A DNA stretch of 64,000 nt from an uncultured bacterium (GTDB taxonomy: Bacteria; Verrucomicrobiota; Kiritimatiellia; CAIKKV01), in the NCBI GenBank assembly GCA_938038445.1, contig CALHRZ010000025.1, positions 38,887-102,886 on the forward strand, given 5' to 3'. A program made the position numbers and the translations under genes. How positions within the stretch are numbered: position 1 is the first letter of the stretch; the number at the start of each line of letters is the position of its first letter. The notes below the pieces were generated by a model, which saw only the letters and a program-made list of their open reading frames with translations, did no database searches and was not told the origin of the DNA. This document shows, piece after piece, positions 41,436-50,680 of this stretch.

Positions 41436-42774
41436 AAGCAATGGAACGCCATCGGTTTGGACGGTCGGGGAACTGACCCGTCGGGTTCGCATTCTGCTGG
41501 AACGGGCTTTTCCGGGCGTTTGGGTGGAAGGGGAGGTCTCCAACGTGCGGAAACCGGCGTCTGGGCATTTGTATTTTACCCTCAAGGACTCGGAGGCGCA
41601 GATTCAGGCGGTGGTATGGCGATCCCACCGCCGCCTCTTGCGGGTTGAACCGGAGGATGGGATGGCGATTCGGGTTTGGGGGGATGTGACGGTATATGAG
41701 CGGGGCGGGCAATATCAGATTGATGTACGGCAGGCGGAGCTTAAGGATGTACGGGGGGATCTTCTGCGTCGGTTCGAAGCCTTGAAGGCGCGTCTACGTG
41801 CGGAGGGACTTTTTGACCAATCCCGGAAACGCTCGTTGCCGATGTTACCCCGGCGGATCGGCATTGTGACTTCGCCGACGGGTGCTGTGTTGCGCGACAT
41901 TTTGACTGTTTTTGAGAGACGGTTTCCCAATCTGCATCTTGTCATCTCCCCTACGCGGGTCCAGGGGGAAGGGGCGGAGGAAGAGATTGCAGCCGCTTTG
42001 GAGCGGCTCAACCGCCATGGGGTGGTGGAGGTTATTCTATTGGCGCGGGGCGGGGGAAGCCTCGAGGACTTATGGTGTTTCAACGAGGAGCGGGTGGTGC
42101 GAGCGATTGCGGCTTCCTCGGTTCCGGTGATTTCGGCCGTGGGGCATGAGGTGGATTACACAATCAGCGATTTTGTGGCAGACGTTCGGGCGCCCACGCC
42201 TTCGGCGGCGGCGGAGATGGTGGTGGGGCGGAAGGATGCGTTCGAAGAAACCCTTCGGATTTTGGCACGGCGGCTGGTACAAGGGTTACGTCTCCGGCAG
42301 ATCTGGCGGGAACGGCTGGATAGCGGAGAACGCCGCATTCGCCAGGCGTTGCATGTCCACCTGCGGGCGGTACGCCAGCAGCTGGATGTGATCGCGGGGC
42401 GGCCCCTGTGGCGGTTTCCGCGCAAGATTTTGGACGAACCGCGGGCGCGGGTGTTGCGTGCGGAGACTGGGATCCGCCGTGCGTTGCAGGAACGGACGCA
42501 TCGTGCGGCTCAGGAATTGGACGGCATCTCCTTTCGCTTGGGTGTTTCCGTGCGCGCGGGAGTTGCCCGAGCGAAAAACCGGTTGGATCGGGATGGAACC
42601 CATCTTCAAGCGCTTAATCCGCTGGCCGTGCTTGGGCGGGGCTACAGCGTCACGCTCCGTGCTGACGGACGCGTGGTTCGGTCGGTTCGGGACGCATGCG
42701 GCGGCGACCGGTTGCGGACCCGGGTATCGGATGGAACGATTGAATCGGAGGTTATGAAAGGCCATGAGTCGTAA
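41425..42774 (+). CDS. xseA: Exodeoxyribonuclease VII large subunit
   Basis: The 449-residue catalytic subunit has an N-terminal OB fold ('VWTVGELTRRVRILLERAFP', 'WVEGEVSN', 'GHLYFTLKD'), the core motifs 'IGIVTSPTGAVLRDIL' and 'ARGGGSLEDLWCFNEERVVR', 'GHEVDYTISDFVADVRAPTP', and a coiled-coil arm that binds XseB. The enzyme degrades single-stranded DNA from both ends. ATG 41425 is preceded by AAGGAG at 41410-41415; an upstream in-frame start would lie well inside ymdB. The 3' end overlaps xseB by 11 bases. Confidence 0.95.
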   Translation: MELESNGTPSVWTVGELTRRVRILLERAFPGVWVEGEVSNVRKPASGHLYFTLKDSEAQIQAVVWRSHRRLLRVEPEDGMAIRVWGDVTVYERGGQYQIDVRQAELKDVRGDLLRRFEALKARLRAEGLFDQSRKRSLPMLPRRIGIVTSPTGAVLRDILTVFERRFPNLHLVISPTRVQGEGAEEEIAAALERLNRHGVVEVILLARGGGSLEDLWCFNEERVVRAIAASSVPVISAVGHEVDYTISDFVADVRAPTPSAAAEMVVGRKDAFEETLRILARRLVQGLRLRQIWRERLDSGERRIRQALHVHLRAVRQQLDVIAGRPLWRFPRKILDEPRARVLRAETGIRRALQERTHRAAQELDGISFRLGVSVRAGVARAKNRLDRDGTHLQALNPLAVLGRGYSVTLRADGRVVRSVRDACGGDRLRTRVSDGTIESEVMKGHES

Positions 42775-43054
42775 AAAGAGTGGCGAGGGAAGCGAAAAGC
42801 TCACCTTCGAGCAGGCAATCGAGCGGATCGAAGCGATTGTCGCCCAGATGGAGGATGGGACCCTGGGGTTAGACGAGATGATGGCGCGGTTTGAGGAGGG
42901 GCGGGTCTTGATTCGGTTCTGTCGCGAACGGCTTCACGAGGTGGAGAAGAAAGTGGAACTGCTTCTCGAGAAAGAGGGCGAATTGACGACGGAACCCTTT
43001 CATTCGTCGTCGGCTGAGGAGGGCGAGAACGGAGACGAAAGGGCGGAATCCTGA
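42764..43054 (+). CDS. xseB: Exodeoxyribonuclease VII small subunit
   Basis: The 96-residue helical protein has the XseB core 'LTFEQAIERIEAIVAQMEDG', 'LGLDEMMARFEEG' and 'LHEVEKKVELLL'. It decorates the XseA coiled coil. An acidic tail extends beyond the usual length of about 80 residues. It overlaps xseA upstream by 11 bases and the ABC transporter gene downstream by one base (TGATG). Confidence 0.93.
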   Translation: MSRKKSGEGSEKLTFEQAIERIEAIVAQMEDGTLGLDEMMARFEEGRVLIRFCRERLHEVEKKVELLLEKEGELTTEPFHSSSAEEGENGDERAES

Positions 43055-44022
43055 TGGACCGGCCGTTGCTGCGGGTTGAACAGTTGGGTGTACGGTTCCG
43101 CACGCCCGAGGGGGAAACGGTTCATGCTGTCCGGGACGTTTCCTTTGAGATGGGATCGGGTGAGACGCTGGCTTTGGTGGGGGAGAGCGGGTCGGGCAAG
43201 AGCGTTACGGCGCTGGCGCTGGCGCGGCTATTGCCTCCTTCGGCGGAGTGGCATTCGGGAGATGTGTGGGTCGAGGGACGGTCGGTGCGCACGATGGGAG
43301 CGCGGGAACTTTTGGGTTTGCGGGGCGGGACGATCGGTTACATTTTCCAGGAACCATCGGAATCTCTCAATCCGGTGATGACGGCCGGCGCGCAAATTCA
43401 GGAGGCGTTGTACGTCCATCGCCGTTTTCGGGGATCGGCAGCCCGAGCGGAGGGACTTCGCTTGATGCAGAAGGTCGGGCTTCCCGACCCTGAACGGTGC
43501 TGGGGTGCTTGGCCGCACGAACTCAGCGGGGGGATGCAGCAGCGGGTCATGATCGCCATTGCGTTGGCCTGTCGTCCGAAACTTTTGGTTGCCGACGAAC
43601 CGACGACCGCCTTGGATGTCACGATACAGGCTCAGATTCTGGAGTTATTGGCGCATCTCCAGCGAGAACTTGGGATGGCGATCCTGCTGATCACGCATAA
43701 TCTTGCGTTGGTTGCACATACGGCTCGGCGCGTTTTGGTTATGTATGCGGGGCGGGTTGTGGAGTCCGGACCTACGCGCCAAGTGTTGAATCAACCGAAA
43801 CATCCCTACACCCGTCTTCTGATGCGGGCGGTTCCCCGGCTGCGCGGGGGGCTGAACGGAAGCCCGAACAACGGGGGATTTCCCGCGAACCGGACGGAAT
43901 CCGCGACGGGCGGTTGCGCGTTTTACCCTCGGTGTCCGATTGCGGCTCCGATCTGTTCCGAACGTGAGCCGGAGGAGGTAGGGGAGGGAGAAAGGACGGT
44001 GCGATGCCGATTCTGGAAATAG
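43054..44022 (+). CDS. Oligopeptide/dipeptide-type ABC transporter ATP-binding protein (DppD/OppD)
   Basis: The 322-residue ABC ATPase has Walker A 'GESGSGKSV', Q-loop 'IFQEPSESLNPVM', signature 'LSGGMQQRVMIA', Walker B 'LLVADEPTTALD' and the H-loop 'ITHNLALVA'. The C-terminal oligopeptide-transporter extension has 'HPYTRLLMRAVP' and 'CAFYPRCPIAAPICSE', a Cys cluster that binds an iron-sulfur centre in some DppD proteins. It energises uptake of peptides or related solutes with the partner ATPase downstream. Permease and binding-protein genes are absent here, so they must be elsewhere. Start codon and xseB stop overlap by one base. Confidence 0.9.
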   Translation: MDRPLLRVEQLGVRFRTPEGETVHAVRDVSFEMGSGETLALVGESGSGKSVTALALARLLPPSAEWHSGDVWVEGRSVRTMGARELLGLRGGTIGYIFQEPSESLNPVMTAGAQIQEALYVHRRFRGSAARAEGLRLMQKVGLPDPERCWGAWPHELSGGMQQRVMIAIALACRPKLLVADEPTTALDVTIQAQILELLAHLQRELGMAILLITHNLALVAHTARRVLVMYAGRVVESGPTRQVLNQPKHPYTRLLMRAVPRLRGGLNGSPNNGGFPANRTESATGGCAFYPRCPIAAPICSEREPEEVGEGERTVRCRFWK

Positions 44023-44996
44023 AAAGTCTTTCGATCCATTTCCGAATCGGACCCTTGTGGAACCGCATCCTCTTGAGGGCGGTGGACGACGTGTCGTTGG
44101 GTGTTGAGGAGGGGGAATCCCTGGGTCTTGTGGGGGAAAGCGGATCGGGCAAAACGACGCTGGGCCGGGCGATAATGGGGCTTATTCCGCCGGTGGCAGG
44201 CCGCATTCGGTTTCGAGGGTGGGAAGTTCGAGCCCTATCCGATCGTGCGCTCCGCTCGTTCCGTCGGGAAGTGCAGATGGTGTTTCAAAACCCATTCGAG
44301 TCTCTGAACCCCCGGATGACCATTCTGGCAGCTCTAGAGGAAGCGTTGGCGCTGCAAGGGGTGAAAGGGCGGCGAGCGAGACGGGAACGAGTGGGCGAGT
44401 TGCTGGCGCATGTGGGACTTTTGCCTGCGCACGCGGCGCGGTATCCGCATGAATTCAGCGGGGGGCAGCGGCAGAGGATCGGGATCGCCCGGGCTTTGGC
44501 GGTGCAACCCCGCTTGTTGATTTTGGATGAACCGGTCTCCTCATTGGACGTATCGGTTCAGGGGCAGATTCTCGATCTATTGAAGAAGTTGCGTCAGGAA
44601 ATGGGTCTGACCTATTTGTTCATTGCCCATGATTTAGCGGTGGTTCGGTCGGTTTGCGAACGGGTGGCGGTGCTATATTTGGGACGGCTGATGGAGGTTG
44701 GACCGGCGGCGGAGGTCTTTCGGCAACCGGCGCATCCTTATACGGAAGCGTTGCTTCGGGCGGTTCCTGATTTGGATTCTTCTGAGCCTCCCCACGCCGT
44801 TGTCAAGGGGGAAGCGCCTTCTGTTCGAGCGATTCCGAATGGGTGTCCCTTTCATCCCCGCTGTCCTCGTGCGCGGTTCCGATGCGCTCACGAGCGTCCG
44901 GGGTGGGAACGGGTGGCACCAGGCCGATGGAGTGCCTGCCATTTTGCGGGGGAGGTGTTCGACTGCGCAGGGGCATCCCCGGTGATCAGAGGATGA
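44004..44996 (+). CDS. Oligopeptide/dipeptide-type ABC transporter ATP-binding protein (DppF/OppF)
   Basis: The 330-residue ABC ATPase has Walker A 'GESGSGKTTL', 'VFQNPFESLNPRM', signature 'FSGGQRQRIGIARAL', Walker B 'LLILDEPVSSLDVSV' and 'FIAHDLAVVR'. Its C-terminus has 'HPYTEALLRAVPD' and 'CPFHPRCPRARFRCA', as in DppF. It overlaps the DppD-like gene by 19 bases and forms a heterodimer with it. The end overlaps the convergent FAD oxidoreductase gene by 11 bases. The substrate is unknown without the binding protein; PVC genomes use such systems for peptides and for some oligosaccharides. Confidence 0.9.
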   Translation: MPILEIESLSIHFRIGPLWNRILLRAVDDVSLGVEEGESLGLVGESGSGKTTLGRAIMGLIPPVAGRIRFRGWEVRALSDRALRSFRREVQMVFQNPFESLNPRMTILAALEEALALQGVKGRRARRERVGELLAHVGLLPAHAARYPHEFSGGQRQRIGIARALAVQPRLLILDEPVSSLDVSVQGQILDLLKKLRQEMGLTYLFIAHDLAVVRSVCERVAVLYLGRLMEVGPAAEVFRQPAHPYTEALLRAVPDLDSSEPPHAVVKGEAPSVRAIPNGCPFHPRCPRARFRCAHERPGWERVAPGRWSACHFAGEVFDCAGASPVIRG

Positions 44997-46356
44997 CGGA
45001 ACCCCCTTCGGCGAGGCGGGACCGGAGCCGTTCAGGCGGGAGGTTGGCGAGGGGGATTCCTTTTTCCAGTGCGAGAGCGCAAGCGACTCCGGCTGCCTCA
45101 CCGGTTTGGTTCAGGTTGACCATTACGCGGACTGCGCTGAACGCGACGGGGTCTGCGTCCAACATCCTTCCGGCGAGGATCAAATTGGGCGGACCGGCCC
45201 TAGGAAGAAGGGATCGGTAAGGAATTTGGTAAAACGTGGGGTTAGAAGACAGGGGTTTGCGCCAACGGTTACGTTGGGGGCTCGCGCCCCTTTCCGGAAC
45301 GACGACTTCGGTTCCATCGAGATATCGGAAGGTAATGCCGGGCCCATCTGCGTGATGGATATCCACGCGGTAGGAACCGTTCCCAATGGCATCCGGAAAA
45401 CGGCGGCCGAACAAGATCTCGCGACCGGTAAGACGATGGAGTGCGGCGAAGCGCGGGGTTTCCCGAATTCCCAGGCTGGCGGCGATATCCGCCAGTCCCA
45501 CGGGGCGATCGGTGGGGCCATACTGGCGAAGCAGGTCGAAAAAGGATCGGATTTTACGTCGTCCTTCCAATTCGGCATTGGTCAAGGAGTCGGCATTTGA
45601 AGCATCAACGCCAAACACATGGAAATCCGCTCGCATTTGGAGATCGGGAAGACCTGGGATGGGGGAACCCCATCCCCAGTCCGGTTCGAGTCCGAATTCC
45701 TGGCCATGGTTCCGAAGGGCGGCGATCCAATCGAACGGTGGGAGCCGGTCGAGTCCCAGAATCTTGACGCAGAGCGTGGGGGGTTGAAGGGGATGGATTT
45801 TCCGGCGGGGGACGCCGGCGCGTAGGGCGAGGTCTCCGTCGCCGGTGGCATCGACGAAATAACGGCCCAGGACGGCTTGTCGTCCATTTTTGTTTTCGAT
45901 CAGAATGGCGTGGAGGCGTCCATTTTTCAGGATGGGGGCGGCAAACAGAGTGTGGAGGAAGGGTCGGATATTGCATTCGCGGACGAGGAGATCCAGTTCA
46001 ATTTTCAGTTCTTCCGTATTCAAACGGAAGGCGGTTTCCGCGTGGGCTGTTTGCTGAACGGCTCCCCGGCGGGTGAGTTGCTTGAGCATCTCGGCCGTCA
46101 ATCCGCCAATGATGGGACGGCGTTGTTCCGTATCGTGGAGGGAGTGCCAGATGTTGACGTTGCCGACGGTGGCCATACCGCCGAAGCAGTTTTGCTTTTC
46201 GATTAGGGCGACCCGAGCGCCCAGACGGGCTGCCCGAACCGCGGCGAAAACGCCGGTGCAACTCCCGCCGACCACAACGACATCGGCCTCGTGAACGATT
46301 GGAATGTGTCGGGCGGGTTCTCGGACCCAACGTTGGGATGGACGTGGGGGAGTCAT
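44986..46356 (-). CDS. FAD-dependent oxidoreductase (FAD_oxidored / PF12831 type)
   Basis: The 456-residue flavoprotein has an N-terminal Rossmann motif 'ADVVVVGGSCTGVFAAVRAA' followed by 'VALIEKQNCFGGMATVG', 'RYFVDATGDGDLALRAG' and a C-terminal 'ILAGRMLDADPVAFSAVRVM', all typical of PF12831 proteins, which are numerous in PVC glycan-degrading bacteria. No signal peptide is visible. Its ATG overlaps the stop of the sialidase-like gene (ATGA), so it is the last gene of the seven-gene minus-strand run. Members are annotated as putative sugar or xanthan-lyase-associated oxidoreductases; the substrate here is unknown. Confidence 0.82.
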   Translation of the reverse strand: MTPPRPSQRWVREPARHIPIVHEADVVVVGGSCTGVFAAVRAARLGARVALIEKQNCFGGMATVGNVNIWHSLHDTEQRRPIIGGLTAEMLKQLTRRGAVQQTAHAETAFRLNTEELKIELDLLVRECNIRPFLHTLFAAPILKNGRLHAILIENKNGRQAVLGRYFVDATGDGDLALRAGVPRRKIHPLQPPTLCVKILGLDRLPPFDWIAALRNHGQEFGLEPDWGWGSPIPGLPDLQMRADFHVFGVDASNADSLTNAELEGRRKIRSFFDLLRQYGPTDRPVGLADIAASLGIRETPRFAALHRLTGREILFGRRFPDAIGNGSYRVDIHHADGPGITFRYLDGTEVVVPERGASPQRNRWRKPLSSNPTFYQIPYRSLLPRAGPPNLILAGRMLDADPVAFSAVRVMVNLNQTGEAAGVACALALEKGIPLANLPPERLRSRLAEGGSVIL

Positions 46357-47513
46357 GGAGCAGTTTCTGGGCGAAGGAGGGCGAGGGGAAAGCGTTGATG
46401 GACGATCCGGCGGTGGATGCTTTCTCCGCTGTCGTTTCCATCGCCCTCTTCATACAAAACGTGAATGGAGAGGATGCCGTTGTTTTCGCTCCAGGCGAGA
46501 TCGCTATAGGCAGCAGCGCCAGGCCAGAGGAGGATGGCATAGGGCCATGTGGCGCCACCGTTGGGGCTGGCGCGGACAACGAGTTGATTCCGAGTTTCCT
46601 TTCGGAATCCGCCGGGGGATCGATTATTGGGACAGGAAAAGAGGAGAAGGCCGTTCGGGAGCGTGGTGCGAGGGGGGATGAAGGTCAGTCCGGCGTGGCA
46701 GACGGGTTCTGGAAGAGCGGGATCGGGATGGATATCGCCAAAGCGGGCGAAATCCGGGGGCGCGAGGCATACGAGCCGCGAGCCTCCGGCGGGGTTGCGG
46801 AAATTGCAGTAAATGGATCCATCAGGTAGCGGGGAAAAAACGAACTCGCGGGAGGACAACCCGTCCGTCTGGGCCGCGGGTCGCCACGTCCGGCCGCCAT
46901 CCGAACTATGCAGAACGAGACTGATGGCGTTTTCGATTTGTGGGTTGCAGCCTGAGAAGCGGAAACCGGCGGCAATCGCGAGGGAGCCGTCGCAGAGAAC
47001 AGCGCCATGGCCGCCGTTGCCCGTGCCGACGGAAACGGCATGGGGGGGGAAGGGGAGTGAATGGGGAGCGGGATCGCTCCATGAGGCGCCGTTGTCCGTG
47101 CTGATGGCGATGTAATCGCCGTAGCCGAGGTGTTCCATCTCGTGTGCCGCTGTTTGGAAGAGCAGGTGCTTCCAATCGTGGACGGGCCAGAATCGGAAAA
47201 ACTTGATAATCCGGCCGGAACTGGGGTCTTGGATCACCGGGCCGTTATGGATGTCGGTCTCCGGTCTGCTGGCCACCGTTTGGGGGGGTTCCCATGTTGT
47301 CCCGTTGTCTATGCTTCGGCGCAGTAGGATGTCGCTGGCGTGGCCGTGGTCATGAACGCTGGTTTGCCGCCGTTGAACGAATGCGAGGAGGGTTTTATCG
47401 GTTGTATGGATCAGGCCAGGGATGCGAAAGAAATTTCCGTTGGCCGACTCGAACAAAACGGTTCGAGCGCAGGAATTGGGTGGAAGGGCAGGAAGGGGAT
47501 CGGGGAGATTCAT
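46353..47513 (-). CDS. Sialidase-like (GH33/BNR repeat) protein
   Basis: The 386-residue six-bladed beta-propeller protein has the sialidase 'FRIPGL' motif (29-34) and four Asp boxes: 'SIDNGTTW', 'STDNGASW', 'SSDGGRTW' and 'SPNGGATW'. 'RQTSVHDHGHASDILLRRS' would carry the catalytic Asp region and 'YSDLAW' the nucleophile Tyr near the C-terminus. Exo-alpha-sialidases release terminal sialic acids; related PVC proteins act on other glycans. No signal peptide is visible, so it appears cytoplasmic. It overlaps the DUF2851 gene upstream and the FAD oxidoreductase downstream by four bases each. Confidence 0.82.
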   Translation of the reverse strand: MNLPDPLPALPPNSCARTVLFESANGNFFRIPGLIHTTDKTLLAFVQRRQTSVHDHGHASDILLRRSIDNGTTWEPPQTVASRPETDIHNGPVIQDPSSGRIIKFFRFWPVHDWKHLLFQTAAHEMEHLGYGDYIAISTDNGASWSDPAPHSLPFPPHAVSVGTGNGGHGAVLCDGSLAIAAGFRFSGCNPQIENAISLVLHSSDGGRTWRPAAQTDGLSSREFVFSPLPDGSIYCNFRNPAGGSRLVCLAPPDFARFGDIHPDPALPEPVCHAGLTFIPPRTTLPNGLLLFSCPNNRSPGGFRKETRNQLVVRASPNGGATWPYAILLWPGAAAYSDLAWSENNGILSIHVLYEEGDGNDSGESIHRRIVHQRFPLALLRPETAP

Positions 47514-48997
47514 GATCCGTCAGAAGAATGGGTGTTTAATGATTGGGCAAGGAGGCAGCGCTGACAACGGGTTCGGTCTTGAAGGCAGAAATCCTGAAAA
47601 ATCTGGACGAGTCCTTGCCGTGCCAGCGCGGTGGAATAGAGAAGGGGGGAGTGGTCACGTCCGAAGAGGAGCTTGGCGGTAGTGCGAAGGATGCGATGAT
47701 CCGCTTCTGGCGGAAGGGTTCGGATCAGATCGCGTGCAGCGTGGGGAAGGCGATCGAGCGACGCGAGGAACGGAATGGCGATGTTGACGGCGATAGCGGC
47801 TGCACGGTCAGGGCCGATGAGTGCGAGAGGTCGTGGAGTTCGGGCACCGCCGAGACCATTTCGCCAACTCCAGTAGGGGTCTTCTGGAATGTTGGACAAA
47901 AGGCCGGTGATATTTTCGAGGAAGGAAGGATTTTCGGGGTCGGATAGGGAGAGGAAGCGTTCGGCGAGCGGGGTCGGACTGCAAAAGAGGCGAGCGGCCG
48001 CCATTAGGCGACGGAGAGGATGATTGAGAGGGCGGACGCCCGACAGGCGCCACTCTTTTCGATTCATGATGTGTCCCGACCAGGCATTGGAGAGTTTCCA
48101 CCAAAGCCCCCAGACCCGCCGAAGGAACGTCCGGGTCTCTTCATCCCAACGGTCATTTATTTGGGTTGGCAGGAGACCGGCGACGCCGGCGAGGAGAGCA
48201 TAGCCTCGGAGGGGGTCGGAGCCGGCGAACTGGCGGAGGGTCTGGAGGGGTACGCGACGAGCGAGCATTCGGAAGGGGATCCGGTTGTGTTTATAACCGA
48301 GCGCTACGAAAAGTTCCTCATAAAGCGTTTGATGGGGATCCCGCTGATTGGATTCGGCACGGAGGCGGGCTGTTTTGAGTTGGAGGCGGTATTCTCCGGC
48401 CGATTCGAGAAAAGAGAGGATTTCTTCACAGGTCATGCAGGCGAAATATTTGGCGCAGGGGGGCTGAGGCGCCCGGACGGGCCAGGGGTAGGCGGCGACG
48501 TCAATCAGATCGAAAGAAAAGGCTCGATTTTGCTGAAGAAACTCCCGGAGTGCGATGGAAACGGCATGGTCCGGCAGGCCGCAGGCATTGCCTGGAAAAT
48601 AAGTGACGTGGGCGATGACGTGTTGGTAGCGAGGGTCGGACGCATGGCCATGGGATCGCCAGTCGGAAGGGCGGATGTGGATTTCGACGTCGCCGTGGAG
48701 GTGTCGGGCGTCCGATCCCGCTCCGACGCGGAGGGAAGCGTTTACAAAGTCGGGGCCGGCTTCGGAGTTCCATTCGCCGGGTTCTTCGATGGTGACGGAT
48801 TCGCCGGTGGTCGTTCGGAGGGTGTGCGGTCGAAACGTGCTGTCGGACCAAACGCACTGGAGATGGCGTTCGGTCCATGGATATTCTTTCTGCAGGAGAC
48901 GGGCTTCGCGGACTTCCGAGCGGTGTTCTTTTACGTGCAGTATTTGGTAACGTTTGGCGAGGGGGAAGGCCAGCGAGAGGAGGGGGAGACGGTTCAT
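47510..48997 (-). CDS. DUF2851 family protein
   Basis: The 495-residue protein matches the DUF2851 family by 'TERHLQCVWSDSTF', 'EPGEWNSEAGPDFVNASLRV', 'HGDVEIHIRPSDWRSHGH' and 'YQHVIAHVTYFPGN'. The conserved Asn, Asp, Glu and His residues look like a nuclease-like or metal site, but no function is established. ATG 48997, four bases after the kinase gene stop, is preferred over upstream in-frame starts that would lie inside that gene. It ends with an ATGA overlap onto the sialidase-like gene. A Cys-rich C-terminal stretch ('FCLQDRTRCQRCLL') is notable. Confidence 0.8.
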   Translation of the reverse strand: MNRLPLLSLAFPLAKRYQILHVKEHRSEVREARLLQKEYPWTERHLQCVWSDSTFRPHTLRTTTGESVTIEEPGEWNSEAGPDFVNASLRVGAGSDARHLHGDVEIHIRPSDWRSHGHASDPRYQHVIAHVTYFPGNACGLPDHAVSIALREFLQQNRAFSFDLIDVAAYPWPVRAPQPPCAKYFACMTCEEILSFLESAGEYRLQLKTARLRAESNQRDPHQTLYEELFVALGYKHNRIPFRMLARRVPLQTLRQFAGSDPLRGYALLAGVAGLLPTQINDRWDEETRTFLRRVWGLWWKLSNAWSGHIMNRKEWRLSGVRPLNHPLRRLMAAARLFCSPTPLAERFLSLSDPENPSFLENITGLLSNIPEDPYWSWRNGLGGARTPRPLALIGPDRAAAIAVNIAIPFLASLDRLPHAARDLIRTLPPEADHRILRTTAKLLFGRDHSPLLYSTALARQGLVQIFQDFCLQDRTRCQRCLLAQSLNTHSSDGS

Positions 48998-49001
48998 GGG
49001 A

Positions 49002-50672
49002 TCAGTAGGTAAAACTGCTTTCGCCGATGTATTCACGGAGAATGGACGTGGGAGGCACTTCGTGGGGCGACATGGCCAGGAAATTATCCAAGAACCCGGA
49101 GAGGCGGCGTGCGATGGAATATTCTGGTTCGGAGGGTTTGATCTGGCGTAGGAGGGGCTCGGCGAGGGGTTTGAGAACGGCCAGTTCATAGTCGAGGGCG
49201 GAGTTGAAGGTGGCGTCTGCCCGCCGTTGAAAGGGAAAAATCCACTGTTTTTCTCCCCGGCGCACGGAGGGCCACATTCGGAGTGTTTCGAGCGGGGAAT
49301 GCCCGCGGAACCGGGCATCGCGTACGATTCGGCGGAGTAGGCGGTTATCGGTGGTCGAGATGCGGTTGACGGAATCGAGGCTCAATTGGGTGAGAGCGCT
49401 GATGTAGATACGAAACTTTTCCTTTTCCGGGACATTCGGAAGCAGTCGGGGGTTAAGACCGTGGATTCCTTCGATAATCAACACGTCGCCATTGACGAGT
49501 CGGAGCGGATTTTCCGCGGACCGCCGTGTTTTGGTGGGGAAGTGGAAACGGGGGGGTACGATCGGACGGCCTGCGAGGAGCTCGCCGAGGTGATGGTCCA
49601 AGAGAGGAAGATCCAATGCTTCGATGTGCTCGAAATCGGGGGCGCCGTTGAAGCCGGTGGGGATTTGCTGGCGGTTATCCTTGAAGTAGTTATCCATTTC
49701 GAGGATGTGAGGGTGGAGCCCGCAGACGCGAAGGTGAATGGCGAGTCGTTTAGAAAAGGTGGTTTTGCCGGCGGAGGAGGGGCCGGCAACGAGCACGACG
49801 CGGGTGCCTCGGTGTGCGATGTCGTCGGCAATGGCAGCAGTCTTGCGCTCGTGGAGGGCTTCGGCGATTTTGATGAATTCGCCGGCGCCTCCGGCGAGCG
49901 TGAGGGCATTGAGACGTCCGACCGTATTGAGTCCGAGGATACGTCCCCATTGCTTATGCTCTTCGAAAATTTGGAAGAGATGGGGCATCTCTTCAAAGGG
50001 GGGGGGTTCGGCGAGGAGATGATCGGGATCGGGAAGTTGGAGGACGAAGCCGGGGGGGTAGGGGAGGAGGCGGAAGAAGCGGAGATGGCCGGCGGAGGGC
50101 AGGAGAGGTCCTTGGGGCAGAGCGGCGTAATGTCCGCAGAATGCGACGCGGACGCCGGGAGCGTGGTTGGATTCCAGCAGTTCGACGGTATCGCGCGCTC
50201 CCATTTCACGGAACAGTCGGATGGCCTGCATATAGGCCATGGGTCGGGTGACGATGGGAATATCTGCGGTTACGTCCTGCCGCATTCCGGCTTCGATCTC
50301 GGATAGGAGAGAGGTGGTGATGCCTGGTGGCGATTCCGGTGTTTTGCGGAAGGAGCAAAAAATGCCGGTGCCGACGGCATAATCGAGCGAAAAGACCGCC
50401 CGGGGGCATCGGGAGCGAACGGCTTTGGCCAACAGAACTCCCACCGAGCGCTCATACATTCGCCAGCCGTCGGGGTCTTCCAGGGTAAGGGGGCGAATTT
50501 CGGCATCGAAAGGAATGCCGGTGTCCAAGGAAACGGCCTCGTGATTGACGGACGCGCCGACAAGGCGGCCTTCGCGGGCTTCGGCCGTTTCGGCCAGGAG
50601 GGTTTTGGCTGTCGTGTAGCGTGGCACGCGGATGGAGCGGCCATCCGGCAACGTGATCCCAATCGTTTCCAT
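49002..50672 (-). CDS. TGS-domain uridine kinase-like protein
   Basis: This 556-residue protein has an N-terminal TGS domain (about 1-60, 'METIGITLPDGRSIRVPRYT'), then a region like the ThrRS second additional domain but with a degenerate HxxxH ('ERSVGVLLAKAV'), then a P-loop kinase with 'GPSSAGKTTFSKRLAIHL' (297-314), 'LEMDNYFKDNRQQIPTGFNG' and 'IIEGIHGLNP', typical of uridine kinase/phosphoribulokinase. This ThrRS-like/uridine kinase fusion is a known family with nucleoside kinase annotation. ATG 50672 is chosen over TTG 50684, which overlaps the previous gene. Located between cobA and DUF2851; the substrate is unproven. Confidence 0.85.
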   Translation of the reverse strand: METIGITLPDGRSIRVPRYTTAKTLLAETAEAREGRLVGASVNHEAVSLDTGIPFDAEIRPLTLEDPDGWRMYERSVGVLLAKAVRSRCPRAVFSLDYAVGTGIFCSFRKTPESPPGITTSLLSEIEAGMRQDVTADIPIVTRPMAYMQAIRLFREMGARDTVELLESNHAPGVRVAFCGHYAALPQGPLLPSAGHLRFFRLLPYPPGFVLQLPDPDHLLAEPPPFEEMPHLFQIFEEHKQWGRILGLNTVGRLNALTLAGGAGEFIKIAEALHERKTAAIADDIAHRGTRVVLVAGPSSAGKTTFSKRLAIHLRVCGLHPHILEMDNYFKDNRQQIPTGFNGAPDFEHIEALDLPLLDHHLGELLAGRPIVPPRFHFPTKTRRSAENPLRLVNGDVLIIEGIHGLNPRLLPNVPEKEKFRIYISALTQLSLDSVNRISTTDNRLLRRIVRDARFRGHSPLETLRMWPSVRRGEKQWIFPFQRRADATFNSALDYELAVLKPLAEPLLRQIKPSEPEYSIARRLSGFLDNFLAMSPHEVPPTSILREYIGESSFTY

Positions 50673-50680
50673 GGTTTTTC

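Noticed and set aside
48020..49012. Plus-strand open frame (330 codons)
   Set aside because: Antisense to the DUF2851 gene with its conserved motifs.
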